Shown: positions 14,008 to 21,895 of the stretch, in pieces
How positions within the stretch are numbered: position 1 is the first letter of the stretch
Layout of the letters: each line of letters starts with the position of its first letter
Source: an uncultured Oscillospiraceae bacterium
GTDB taxonomy: Bacteria; Bacillota; Clostridia; Oscillospirales; Oscillospiraceae
Length of the DNA stretch: 24,594 bases
Assembly: GCA_910578505.1 (NCBI GenBank)
Contig: CAJTPV010000038.1
Location: 1 to 24,594 of the forward strand
Reading direction: 5' to 3'
The notes under the pieces: generated by a model
The model's input: only the letters and a program-made list of their open reading frames with translations
Told to the model about the DNA's origin: nothing
The model's database searches: none
Program-made: the position numbers and the translations under genes

Positions 14008-15249
14008 TCACTTCCGCCGCCAGACGCCGAACCAGCTCTTTTTATAGTGCGTCAGCGCCTCCTTCGCCGGCTCGTAGTTCGCCCACGCCGCCCTCTTTAG
14101 ATAAACTACGCCCTGCTCAATGTCCTCCCGGACGCCCAGGCCCTCGGCGTACATCATCCCCAGGCCATAGTTCTTATAAGGTGAGTCCTGGCTTTTCTCC
14201 AAGAACGCTTTTCCCCGCGCCGGGTCCTGCTGGCAGCCATATCCCAGCAGATAGCAGATTCCCAGCAAATCATACTGGATAGATTCCGGTTCCGTATCCT
14301 TCTCCAGCCATTGAACTGCCCGCGCATAATCCACAGCCGTACCCCAGCCGTGAAAATACATGCGCCCCAGCTGGCGGCAGGCATAGCTGTCGTTACCATA
14401 GCTGGCGGTTTTCTTGTAGCACTCTATCACATAGGGAAGATTGCGCTCTACCGCCTTGCCCTCCCAATAAATATCTCCCACAACATTCCATCCCCAGAGG
14501 TGTCCGGCCTCCGCCGCTTTCAGCGCCCAAGGGAGGGCCGCCTTGTGGTCATCCTTGGCGTAGGCCAGGTGTTTGGCGTAGGCGTACATCCACTCCGGGT
14601 AACCGCGTTCCGCACCTTGGCGCATGATCGGCGCAGCCTTTTCGCGTTCGGGAGGGATCAGATCTCCTCTGCCACTCTGGTAATAAATGCAATAATTCCG
14701 TCCCGCCAGAATCATGCCGCCGGAAAACGCCTTTTCAAACCAGGGAAGACTTGCCCGCATCTGCTCCCGCCGCCAATCGTCCCACGCTTTCCGGCTCCCG
14801 AACTCCCGCTCCGACCGATCCCCGATTTCGATGACGTCCAGGAAGTAGTAGGTGTTCCCAATCATATACTGGCAGAACGGACACCCGGCCTCCGCCTTCT
14901 CATAGACCACATCCCAAGCGGCCTGGGTACTCTCGAAGGGCATACTCTCCCGCATGTCCGGCGTCAGCATATCCATGCGGATGGCCCCCAGCACTCCCAC
15001 GGCGCTGCCCTTCGCCACAGACTCCCGCAGCATGGCATAGGCCGCCGCCTCGTTCTCCTCAAAGGGGTGGTACTCCCAGCTGTAACAGGAGCCGGAGAAG
15101 CACCGGGAGAGGAAGTAACAGGCATCCCCGTCTCCCTCCTTGGCAGCCTGAAACAGCGCCTCCGCTGCGGCCTTGGCCCGGTCATTGTCACAGCAGTAGT
15201 ACAGGTCTTCAATGGCCTTGTCTACCACATCGCTGAAATACTTACCCAT
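14008..15249 (-). CDS. Sel1-repeat (TPR-like) protein, 413 aa
   Basis: The start at 15249 is chosen because it lies one base after the stop of the upstream gene and has GGAAAGGAA in front. At least three clear Sel1 repeats are present near the C-terminus (YACRQLGRMYFHGWGTAVDY, LLGICYLLGYGCQQDPARGK, YGLGMMYAEGLGVREDIEQG), with more degenerate ones before (ALPWALKAAEAGHLWGWNVV). Sel1 repeats form alpha solenoids used for protein-protein contacts. No signal peptide or membrane helix is visible, so it is probably cytoplasmic. In toxin-immunity islands such proteins are common accessory or immunity genes. Coupling to the two-helix membrane protein suggests the pair acts together. Confidence 0.82.
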   Translation of the reverse strand: MGKYFSDVVDKAIEDLYYCCDNDRAKAAAEALFQAAKEGDGDACYFLSRCFSGSCYSWEYHPFEENEAAAYAMLRESVAKGSAVGVLGAIRMDMLTPDMRESMPFESTQAAWDVVYEKAEAGCPFCQYMIGNTYYFLDVIEIGDRSEREFGSRKAWDDWRREQMRASLPWFEKAFSGGMILAGRNYCIYYQSGRGDLIPPEREKAAPIMRQGAERGYPEWMYAYAKHLAYAKDDHKAALPWALKAAEAGHLWGWNVVGDIYWEGKAVERNLPYVIECYKKTASYGNDSYACRQLGRMYFHGWGTAVDYARAVQWLEKDTEPESIQYDLLGICYLLGYGCQQDPARGKAFLEKSQDSPYKNYGLGMMYAEGLGVREDIEQGVVYLKRAAWANYEPAKEALTHYKKSWFGVWRRK

Positions 15250-15250
15250 G

Positions 15251-16261
15251 TCATTTCCTTTCCTGTCCCCCCGCCAAGGCGGTGACATCATCCCAGTATT
15301 CGTCCATATATCCCTCGTTGAGATATTGGATCAGCCAGAATTTTACCTGTGTAACGGAGCCTGCCTTCCGGAAATAGCGGCGGGCCCGCTCATCCCACCT
15401 ATTGGTACACCAGATCACCTGAAGCTGCTCCTCCTGGTCTGTGAGCAGATCAAAGGAGGAAGAACCCCACTCCAAAATGGCGTACTGATACTTCCCCTCA
15501 TAGACTCCCTGAGCCGCCAGCTCCACATCATGGGCAGTGAAAAACCTGTGCTCATTGCGCCATGCCTCCCCTGCAATGGTCAGTTTCTGATGCCACGTGG
15601 TGAGATTCCCCGCCCAGTTTCGCAAGACCCGAGTTCTAAATTCCTGATTTTCCGAGTCCCCGGTTTCCTGGGGAGTCCCCGGAATTTCCTCCAGTGTCTC
15701 CCAGCCGTCGGTCCAGCCGGAGGGGGATTCCTCCAACAGACACCGAAACCACTCTGCCATTGCCTCAAGATCCATCGCCTTTGTGCGGAGCCGCCAGCCA
15801 CTATCCGCCGTTTGGAAAAAAGCCAGCAGCGTAAGCGTAGTTTGGGCCGTACAGGAGATCTGCTTCAACTCCCCCCACTCCGGAATCTCCAAGGGCGTCA
15901 GGAGCTGCAGGTGGAAGCTGTCCCGCTCCCCCTCCCGCAGCTTTTCCAGCTCCTCACGAATCCTCTCCGCCGTGATGTTGGAAGTACGGTTCCCGGAGTT
16001 GTCCGTCAGAACGTATTGCGTTGGGGATTTCAGCGGGCGCTTTTCCAGGGGGCGGAGTTTGTCCCGCAAGCCGTCCCAGACCCCAAAGAAGCCGAAGCCC
16101 ATCATCCCCAGGCCCAGCAACAGGCGGATGGGGCCAACGGCTCCTTTCATATCCTCAAGGCCCGCCAGCACCAGGCCGAAACCGAGACATACGGCATACG
16201 CCCCCAGGATCAGCGCCGCCAGATGGAGGCGCTTTCTGTTTTTTGACTGTGTTTTCTTCAT
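15251..16261 (-). CDS. Two-helix membrane protein of unknown function, 336 aa
   Basis: AGAGG lies 6 nt before the ATG. After a basic start (MKKTQSKNRKRLH) two membrane helices follow at ~13-34 and ~44-62, leaving a large C-terminal domain probably in the cytoplasm. That domain has a helix (ITAERIREELEKLREGERDS), a strand-rich part with aromatic residues (VYEGKYQYAILEWGSSSFDL) and an ending helix. No family was recognised. Its stop is separated by one base from the Sel1-repeat gene start, so translation is likely coupled. Upstream, an open frame without a good start overlaps its ATG by 3 nt. Confidence 0.72.
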   Translation of the reverse strand: MKKTQSKNRKRLHLAALILGAYAVCLGFGLVLAGLEDMKGAVGPIRLLLGLGMMGFGFFGVWDGLRDKLRPLEKRPLKSPTQYVLTDNSGNRTSNITAERIREELEKLREGERDSFHLQLLTPLEIPEWGELKQISCTAQTTLTLLAFFQTADSGWRLRTKAMDLEAMAEWFRCLLEESPSGWTDGWETLEEIPGTPQETGDSENQEFRTRVLRNWAGNLTTWHQKLTIAGEAWRNEHRFFTAHDVELAAQGVYEGKYQYAILEWGSSSFDLLTDQEEQLQVIWCTNRWDERARRYFRKAGSVTQVKFWLIQYLNEGYMDEYWDDVTALAGGQERK

Positions 16262-16473
16262 GGTCTACCTCTGTTCACTTGAAAAAACTTCCGTCTGCAC
16301 GCCGGACACTCCGATGGGATCAGGGCTGCCAGCCGGACCCAGTACCAGGTGGGCAGGGACTCCAGACTGAAAAACACCCGCCAGACCCCTGCTAGGTCGC
16401 CGGGGGCGAACTCCAGGGCAAAGCAGAGGTGATGGCTCTCCCGGTTTCGCGTTCTGCTTGACAGGCTACTCTT
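16258..16473 (-). other. Protein-like open frame without a clear start (71 codons), possible gene remnant
   Basis: This frame is open from just after a TGA at 16476-16474 to TGA at 16260-16258, which overlaps the ATG of the 336-aa gene (ATGA). It has no ATG or TTG and only an internal GTG. The translation looks protein-like: HHLCFALEFAPGDLAGVWRV, then LESLPTWYWVRLAALIPSEC and a CPAC pair. It could be the C-terminal remnant of a gene cut off by the sigma-factor module, or chance in GC-rich DNA. Confidence 0.28.
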
Positions 16474-16642
16474 TCAGAAAGAAAATGCCTGCAATGCTGA
16501 CGATGATCCCCAGGACAAAGAGGCCCAGCGCCAACCCCTCCGGGCCGCCCGTTTGAACATTTATAATGCAAATTCCCATAAAGAACAGGCTGGCTAAAAT
16601 AAGTATAATGCCTATCAAGGTCACTCTCAGAGCGTTGCTCAT
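16466..16642 (-). CDS. 58-aa membrane peptide at the end of the ABC exporter operon
   Basis: The ATG (16642-16640) overlaps the ATPase stop as ATGA, and GGAGGG lies 6 nt upstream, so translation is coupled. The peptide is two hydrophobic helices (LRVTLIGIILILASLFFMGI and LALGLFVLGIIVSIAGIFFL) joined by a short loop, VQTGGPEG, and ending KE. It would sit in the membrane as a hairpin. Candidates are a small subunit of the exporter or a separate immunity peptide; no family was recognised. Confidence 0.72.
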   Translation of the reverse strand: MSNALRVTLIGIILILASLFFMGICIINVQTGGPEGLALGLFVLGIIVSIAGIFFLKE

Positions 16643-17328
16643 GTCATTCCCTCCAGATTTTGTTTGGAGCTATCACTTGCCATAAATGATAAGGGCTCAT
16701 CGGTCAGCACCCCGCCCGCCATTTTGCACACACTGTCGCAGAGCAGGTCAATATCCTCCCTGTTGTGAGAGGACAGCAAAATGGTCTTACCCTGGCCCCT
16801 CAGTTCCAGTAGCAGTGTCCGGATGTCTTCAACACCCTGTTCGTCCAAGCCATTCAGCGGTTCGTCCAGGATCAATAGCTGTGGGTCCTCCATAACAGCC
16901 TGGGCAATCCCCAGCCGCTGGCGCATCCCCATGGAGTATTTGGACACCCGCTTGTCCTTCGCATTTCCCAGTCCGAGCTGTTCCATACAGGCGTTCAACC
17001 GTTCTTTGGATGCCCGGCGGTTGATGGCGGCCAAAAGTTCCAGGTTTTTCAGCCCACTGTAATAGGGCACAAAGCCCGGTGTCTCAATCAATAGCCCCAG
17101 GCCCGGCGGGAAGTCCACATCCCGGCCCACCTGGTTTCCGGCCACAATGATCCGTCCGGCGGTAGGGCGGATGAAACCGCAAATGCACTTCATCAGCATG
17201 GTCTTCCCGCTGCCGTTTCGCCCGACGATACCATGGATCCGGCCCTCCTCAAACTGAACGGAAATATCCCGCAGGATTTGAGCGTTCCCGATGGTCAGGC
17301 TGACATTTTCTATTGAGATTATCGCCAT
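16639..17328 (-). CDS. ABC transporter ATP-binding protein (ABC-2 / bacitracin-lantibiotic type), 229 aa
   Basis: The ATP-hydrolysing subunit that powers the two permeases encoded just upstream. Walker A GRNGSGKT is at residues 36-43, the signature YSMGMRQRL at ~131-139, Walker B LLILDEP at 151-157 and the switch histidine in SSHN at 187. The segment LIETPGF replaces the usual Q-loop glutamine region, as in exporters of the BcrA/CcmA-like branch. The start at 17328 is two bases from the permease stop, with GGAG 10 nt upstream. Such ATPases serve antimicrobial-peptide export or resistance and other ABC-2 exporters. All catalytic residues are present. Confidence 0.93.
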   Translation of the reverse strand: MAIISIENVSLTIGNAQILRDISVQFEEGRIHGIVGRNGSGKTMLMKCICGFIRPTAGRIIVAGNQVGRDVDFPPGLGLLIETPGFVPYYSGLKNLELLAAINRRASKERLNACMEQLGLGNAKDKRVSKYSMGMRQRLGIAQAVMEDPQLLILDEPLNGLDEQGVEDIRTLLLELRGQGKTILLSSHNREDIDLLCDSVCKMAGGVLTDEPLSFMASDSSKQNLEGMT

Positions 17329-17329
17329 A

Positions 17330-18193
17330 TCAATCAAACTCCAACATAGAATCAAAGCTGCGCCGCTTTGCGGTTACGCAGGCCAGGGCGGTCATCAGAG
17401 CGGCACCCAGCAGGAAGTAGAGTCCACTTACCCACAGGGGACAGACCGGAGCGCGGAAATAGGGGTTGTAGTGCAGCCAGGTCAGGGCGTGGGCACAGGG
17501 GAAGCCCCACATCCAAGGGCTGTCCAGAATGACGAAGCCAGCCCCCACCAGCAGAAGGGCAGCGTCTGCGGCGACACCCAGGGAGTTGACCCGAAGCAGA
17601 CTTGCCGCCAGCAGGATCGCCCCCATCAGAACCAGGCAGAGGAACAGCAGAAGAAAACCCCTGGCTGCTGCCGCCCCAGGCCCCATCTGTTGATAGAGAT
17701 TTTTGGGCAGGAGCGCAGTGACGCTTTTCAGAGCATCCTCCCCCAGAATATCCACATACTCGGTGGCAACGGCGCTCCACCCTGGACTGGTGATTGGGGC
17801 GTAGGGCAGAGAGCACAGCACCGTCCCCAGCAGCACCGTTATCAAATAGGTCGCCGCCGCCATGCACAAGTACAGCAACTCCCCCAGCACCCAGTTCAGC
17901 CGGCCCACCCGGTAGAGCTGGAGCAGAAAGCCCCGATCCATCCGGGGAAAGCCGGCCATCAGAATCAGGAAGCCGATGGGCAGTATGAGCAGAATCAGGG
18001 TGGAATTGCACAGGGCGGCCAGCGGCTCCAGCAGGTGGAACCGGGCGCCAATCTGCCCACCCGCCTGGGCCAGCGGCTGAATGACCATGGAGTGAATCAA
18101 TACCAGCAGCACCAGCAGGATGGACATGCGGGGGTTGGTCAGCCAGAGGGAGTATTCCATCCTGGCGTGCAGGGCTATTTTTCTCGCATTCAT
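17330..18193 (-). CDS. ABC-2 type permease, second of two, 287 aa
   Basis: About six membrane helices are visible, including MSILLVLLVLIHSMVIQPL near 24-42, STLILLILPIGFLILMAGF, YLCMAAATYLITVLLGTVL, LLLFLCLVLMGAILLAASLL and a final YFLLGAALMTALACV. A basic N-terminus precedes the first helix, and a large loop lies between helices 3 and 4. No ATPase domain is present. AGGGGG lies 7 nt before the ATG at 18193, two bases past the stop of the other permease; a GTG at 18199 overlapping that stop is the alternative. It is probably one half of a heterodimeric channel with the 276-aa protein. Confidence 0.85.
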   Translation of the reverse strand: MNARKIALHARMEYSLWLTNPRMSILLVLLVLIHSMVIQPLAQAGGQIGARFHLLEPLAALCNSTLILLILPIGFLILMAGFPRMDRGFLLQLYRVGRLNWVLGELLYLCMAAATYLITVLLGTVLCSLPYAPITSPGWSAVATEYVDILGEDALKSVTALLPKNLYQQMGPGAAAARGFLLLFLCLVLMGAILLAASLLRVNSLGVAADAALLLVGAGFVILDSPWMWGFPCAHALTWLHYNPYFRAPVCPLWVSGLYFLLGAALMTALACVTAKRRSFDSMLEFD

Positions 18194-18195
18194 GG

Positions 18196-19026
18196 TCACG
18201 CCCCCTTGTCAAAGCGCCGGGCCATAGACAGCCGCAGCAGGCCCAGCACCACCGCCGCCCCGCCAATCCATAGCGCCAACCGCCAGGGCTGGTGGCCGGA
18301 GAAGCACTGGAACACCGAGGTGGGATAGAACATCATGACCTGAAAGGATTTCTCCAGTTCCCCACAGTCAAACAGACGGTTGGAGAGAGAGTCCAGAAGG
18401 TTGCAGTAAGTATAGAACAGCGCAAAGGCGGTGCAGAGGATAAAACAGGCGTTTTTGCTCACCCCAGCCAGCAGTACCGGCAGGAGCGCCGCTACCATGC
18501 CGAAGAAGAACGCCCCCGCCAGCTGCGCCAGGATGCCGCTCCAGACCGGGACGGTAATCCACTGTGCTGTCTCTGCTGTCAGACCAGGGAACAGAACCCA
18601 GCAGCACAGTCCGTACAGCCCATACCCCACTGTGACTGCCAGCCCGCCGGAGAGCAGGGCGGACAGCCAGAGGCTGAGACACCGCCGGGTTACGCCGCAC
18701 CGGGGGAGCAGAAGGCGCAGGTATCCGTTCCGCCGCTCCAGACAGAAGCCGGGGATGGACGGAAGGGCAGCAAGAATAGGGGCAAACATCAGGTTATAGG
18801 GGCCGATCCCAGCCAGAAACAGGTGGTAATCGGAGAGCAGAAACCGGCTGCTGATTTGCTCCGCTGGATAAGACAGGGCCAGTTCCAGAACTGTGATACT
18901 GCGGCCGGTGTCCACACAGCCCTCTGCGGTGAAGCACAGCACCCCGAAAAGCAGCGCCGCCGCCCAGAAATTTGCATTGGCCACCGTCCGGTACAGGTCG
19001 GTTTTCAACAGGTGAAGGAATTTCAT
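18196..19026 (-). CDS. ABC-2 type permease, first of two, 276 aa
   Basis: It begins MKFLHLLKTDLYRTVANANF, a typical start for ABC-2 permeases, followed by about six membrane helices (FWAAALLFGVLCF, NLMFAPILAALPSIPGF, LSALLSGGLAVTVGYGLYGL, AQLAGAFFFGMVAALLPVLL, NACFILCTAFALFYTY and WIGGAAVVLGLLRL). The loop after helix 2 has FCLERRNGYLRLLLPR, the common position of the ATPase contact helix. AGGTGA is 5 nt before the ATG at 19026; the upstream stop is only 5 nt away. Together with the next permease and the ATPase it would form a complete exporter. Confidence 0.85.
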   Translation of the reverse strand: MKFLHLLKTDLYRTVANANFWAAALLFGVLCFTAEGCVDTGRSITVLELALSYPAEQISSRFLLSDYHLFLAGIGPYNLMFAPILAALPSIPGFCLERRNGYLRLLLPRCGVTRRCLSLWLSALLSGGLAVTVGYGLYGLCCWVLFPGLTAETAQWITVPVWSGILAQLAGAFFFGMVAALLPVLLAGVSKNACFILCTAFALFYTYCNLLDSLSNRLFDCGELEKSFQVMMFYPTSVFQCFSGHQPWRLALWIGGAAVVLGLLRLSMARRFDKGA

Positions 19027-19031
19027 AGCAG

Positions 19032-20204
19032 TCACCTGGGCTGGTTGTCCAGGATTTGAACGTCCCCGGTCAGGCAGTTCACATAGAAGACCAACTCCCG
19101 GTCCTGCCGGTCCCTGGCGTAAAAGGCCCAGTAGGGAGCGGCATCGTATAGGTCGTAGCTGGTGCGGTAACGCTGCACCACGCCCCGGTCGGGCAGACGG
19201 TCCCCCGTCTCCTGGTCCACATAGCGGTAGGTCTCCTCCGGCTGGTCGGAGCCGGTAATGCTGAGGCGGTACTCCAGGGCTACATCCCGAATCTCCTGGG
19301 AGCCGTAGCCGCTGATGGTCTGGCTGAGAACGTCGCAGGCAGTGGACAGAGAGACCATTTCCTTGCAGACCGTTCCCGGTTCGTACAGCTCCACCATGCC
19401 GTGGCCGCCGCCGAAGAAGTCCAGTTCGCCGTCGGAGGTCATACAGGCAGTCATGGAGCGTAGCTCCACGTCGCCGGTCCAGCCGTTTTCCTCGCTGGGA
19501 TCGGGGAGGGTGAAGGTGGAAGAGTCCGGGTATCGGCAGGCCACATCAGATATGGGGACTCCATTCCAGCAGGTCTGATAGGATACCTTGGCGAACTTCT
19601 CCCCACCGTCACCGGCGCAGATATACAGATACTTGGGCCGCAGGGTGGTTTGGAGATCGGTCTGGGCCAGCCAGTCCACCGCAAACCGCTCCGCCTGCTC
19701 CACAAACGGGCTGTTCTCGCCCACATCGTCCACATTTACATTATAGCTGTGGTCCAGCAGCTCCGGGTCTTGGAAATAATGCGCCCAGCCCTTGTCACGG
19801 GCGTACATGACGGTCCCGGTACACCAGACCGCCGCATACCAGCCGTTTCCGTCCTCTCCTGTCTGGTCAAAAATGGAGGAAAAGGCGTAGGCGTATGTGT
19901 CGTCCCAGCGGGATACAGATTGATCGTCCCAGATTTCGTTGGGAATCCACCAGCGCATCAGCTTATCTCCATAGTCCAGGTCAAAGCAGCCCACCTCCCG
20001 GAGCGTACAGCGGGCCAGGTCCTCCGGTACATATACGGAAATTTTGTCCTGGTGGAAGGTCAGGTTCTCATAGGTTCCCGGTGTGAAGCTGGCTGCCTCA
20101 GCCGCTACCTGATCCAGCGAAGTCAGGTCAGGACCGGCCTGCGTTCCGCAGGAGGGCAGGAGCAGCAAAACCGCCGTAAGCAGCGGGAGCACTCGTCTTT
20201 TCAT
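19032..20204 (-). CDS. Lipoprotein of the ECF sigma/ABC module, 390 aa
   Basis: The signal is short and clear: MKRRVLPLLTAVLLLLPSCG with lipobox LPSC and acylated cysteine at 19, so the protein is exposed outside the membrane. The mature part is rich in aromatic residues and strands (MRWWIPNEIWDDQSVSRWDD, TCMTSDG-like turns), and ends with a domain resembling a PepSY/YycI-type segment (APYWAFYARDRQDRELVFYV, then NCLTGDVQIL). That last pattern is a general impression. It starts two bases after the anti-sigma stop, with GAGGAGA as binding site. A sensor role, detecting a ligand and passing it to the anti-sigma factor or exporter, is likely by position. Confidence 0.8.
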   Translation of the reverse strand: MKRRVLPLLTAVLLLLPSCGTQAGPDLTSLDQVAAEAASFTPGTYENLTFHQDKISVYVPEDLARCTLREVGCFDLDYGDKLMRWWIPNEIWDDQSVSRWDDTYAYAFSSIFDQTGEDGNGWYAAVWCTGTVMYARDKGWAHYFQDPELLDHSYNVNVDDVGENSPFVEQAERFAVDWLAQTDLQTTLRPKYLYICAGDGGEKFAKVSYQTCWNGVPISDVACRYPDSSTFTLPDPSEENGWTGDVELRSMTACMTSDGELDFFGGGHGMVELYEPGTVCKEMVSLSTACDVLSQTISGYGSQEIRDVALEYRLSITGSDQPEETYRYVDQETGDRLPDRGVVQRYRTSYDLYDAAPYWAFYARDRQDRELVFYVNCLTGDVQILDNQPR

Positions 20205-20206
20205 GG

Positions 20207-21265
20207 TCAGTCTCCTCTCGTAAACAGGCCGGGTCCATAGAAGGAATCCAGAACCATCAGCAGCCGCTGGAGGTCCGCCGGGGAACGGGTGTAGTCCTTG
20301 ATACTGGCCTTGGGTTCCCAGTCAGCGCCGTTGGCGGCGTTGTACTCCTCCACCAGCGCGGGCAGGACCATATCATTCACGCCGTCCAGCTCCATCCCGA
20401 CGTTGACGATCATACTCAGATCCCCGTAAGCGGGGCGCTTGAACAGGGAGGACTCCAGATTGTCCACCAGCGCCAGGGTAAGCAGATTATAGCAGGTCAC
20501 AAGACTGAGCTGTTCGCCTGTGGGCTGCTCCCCAAACTCCAGCGTGACTTCATAAGGATGCTTGTCGGTTTGCAGACTAAACGTATAGTTGCCCAGCCGG
20601 TCAGGGAGACGCAGAATCTCCGCAATACGGGCCGACGCGGCGGGATCGCCGCAGTAAGGGGCGCGGGCTTCCATCAGCTCCAGGGCCAGCGGGGAGATCA
20701 CCACGCCATCCTGCCAGAGCAGCCGCCCGGAGACGCCGCCCAGCCACACCTCCTGCACCCCCTCCAGAGAGATTTCCAGATCAGCGTCTCCGCTGGAATA
20801 CAGGGGCGATACCAGCACGTCTCGGGCGTAGATGGAGGCAACGCCGTTCTCCGTCTCCACATGCCAGCCATGGAAAGCATTGCCAGACCCTACCGACATC
20901 AGGGACAGGTGAAGCGTATCCTCTACCACCGCCGTCTCCGTGATTGCTACGCTCTGAGGCTGGAGAGGTGTGCCGATGATGAACAGCTTCGCCAGCAGAG
21001 CTGTGACCAGAACGGCGGCGGTACATACCACCGCGGCAATGATCTTTCGGTTGTTGTGCAGCTTCACCCGCTTCAGATAGTCCATCTCCCTGGTCTGCTC
21101 CTCCGCCGGAGGCTCCTGCGCTCCCATAGCGGACAGGGCAGCGGCACAGGCGGAGCAGCCGGCCAGATGCTGGTCCACCGCCTGCCGGGATTCTACACAC
21201 AAAAGACCGTCTATATAGTTGGGCAGCAGGTCACGGACCACGCCGCAGGTCAGATCATTTTTCAT
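20207..21265 (-). CDS. Zinc-finger anti-sigma factor with DUF4825-like outer domain, 352 aa
   Basis: Anti-sigma factors of this type hold the ECF sigma factor inactive on the membrane. The cytoplasmic N-terminus has the zinc anti-sigma motif with Cys7 and His33-x3-Cys37-x2-Cys40 (QHLAGCSACAAAL). One membrane helix spans about 74-97 (KIIAAVVCTAAVLVTALLAK). The outside part includes, around residues 200-250, APYCGDPAASARIAEILRLP followed by a PYEVTLEFG strand, the pattern of DUF4825. The ATG at 21265 is chosen over a GTG at 21274, since GGAGG sits 8 nt before it; it overlaps the sigma stop by 11 nt. Confidence 0.88.
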   Translation of the reverse strand: MKNDLTCGVVRDLLPNYIDGLLCVESRQAVDQHLAGCSACAAALSAMGAQEPPAEEQTREMDYLKRVKLHNNRKIIAAVVCTAAVLVTALLAKLFIIGTPLQPQSVAITETAVVEDTLHLSLMSVGSGNAFHGWHVETENGVASIYARDVLVSPLYSSGDADLEISLEGVQEVWLGGVSGRLLWQDGVVISPLALELMEARAPYCGDPAASARIAEILRLPDRLGNYTFSLQTDKHPYEVTLEFGEQPTGEQLSLVTCYNLLTLALVDNLESSLFKRPAYGDLSMIVNVGMELDGVNDMVLPALVEEYNAANGADWEPKASIKDYTRSPADLQRLLMVLDSFYGPGLFTRGD

Positions 21266-21743
21266 TCCCCGCACCTCCGTTTCTCAGTTTTTCCTTGCTT
21301 CGGTAAAAGGTTACCCTGGCCCAGTTCTCCGTCTTTCCCAGCACATCCCCAATCTCCCGGAAGCTGAGATTGCCAAAGGCCCGGAGATAGACCACCTCCC
21401 TCTGCAACTCCGGCAACTGGTGGATCTGCTGTAAAAGGGACAGCCGCCCCTCCTGCTCCAGAAGTCCGTCCTCCGCCGAGGGAGCGGCGGGTTCCGGCGC
21501 TGACTCCAAAGGGGACGGTTCCCTCTGGTGTTTTCGCAGATGCTGATACCACAGGTGCTTGGCGATCTGGCACAGCCAGACGGACAGTTTGCAGGACCCG
21601 TCAAAGCGGCCAATGGAGCAGACCGCCTGATAAAAGGTCTCCTGGGTCAACTCCTCCGCCAAGTCCGGGTCATGGCATTGGGCCAGGAGGAATTTATAGA
21701 CTGTCTGGGCATGATTGCGGTATATGGCGTCCATATCGTCCAT
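21255..21743 (-). CDS. ECF-type RNA polymerase sigma factor, 162 aa
   Basis: Region 2 covers ~6-72 (EELTQETFYQAVCSIGRFDG, then SVWLCQIAKHLWYQHLRKH), which binds core polymerase and the -10 element. Region 4 covers ~102-155 (LPELQREVVYLRAFGNLSFR, then EIGDVLGKTENWARVTFYRS), a helix-turn-helix for the -35 element. A Pro/Glu-rich linker separates them. AAAGGAGGG is well placed before the ATG. The gene leads the module; the promoter upstream has an ECF-style -35, so it is probably transcribed by its own product once the anti-sigma factor releases it. Confidence 0.95.
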   Translation of the reverse strand: MDDMDAIYRNHAQTVYKFLLAQCHDPDLAEELTQETFYQAVCSIGRFDGSCKLSVWLCQIAKHLWYQHLRKHQREPSPLESAPEPAAPSAEDGLLEQEGRLSLLQQIHQLPELQREVVYLRAFGNLSFREIGDVLGKTENWARVTFYRSKEKLRNGGAGNEK

Positions 21744-21762
21744 AGAAATCCCTCCTTTCGCT

Positions 21763-21794
21763 CTATATATCCCTCTAAGCAGCTATTCGTTACA
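21763..21794 (-). promoter_or_regulatory. Likely autoregulated ECF promoter of the sigma operon
   Basis: On the minus strand TGTAAC (21794-21789) is followed after about 18 nt by the AT-rich GATATATAG region (21771-21763), about 20 nt before the sigma start. TGTAAC-type -35 boxes are common for Firmicutes ECF sigma factors. Confidence 0.6.
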
Positions 21795-21895
21795 GTTAAG
21801 GGAAATAATTTTTTGAGGATGATAAAGAACTTTCCCGTTGCAGAGTGTTTTTTTCATGGAATAAATAACATTTGGGACACTTTCTGGCGAGCCTG

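Noticed and set aside
14311..15285. 324-codon open frame on the plus strand
   Set aside because: Antisense to the Sel1-repeat gene, whose repeats are unmistakable; composition is shadow-like.
15212..16246. 344-codon plus-strand frame
   Set aside because: Antisense to the two-helix membrane protein; low protein quality.
17291..18328. 345-codon open frame on the plus strand
   Set aside because: It is antisense to a clear ABC-2 permease and the ATPase start, is rich in Gln/His/Pro as antisense GC-rich frames are, and has no ribosome binding site.
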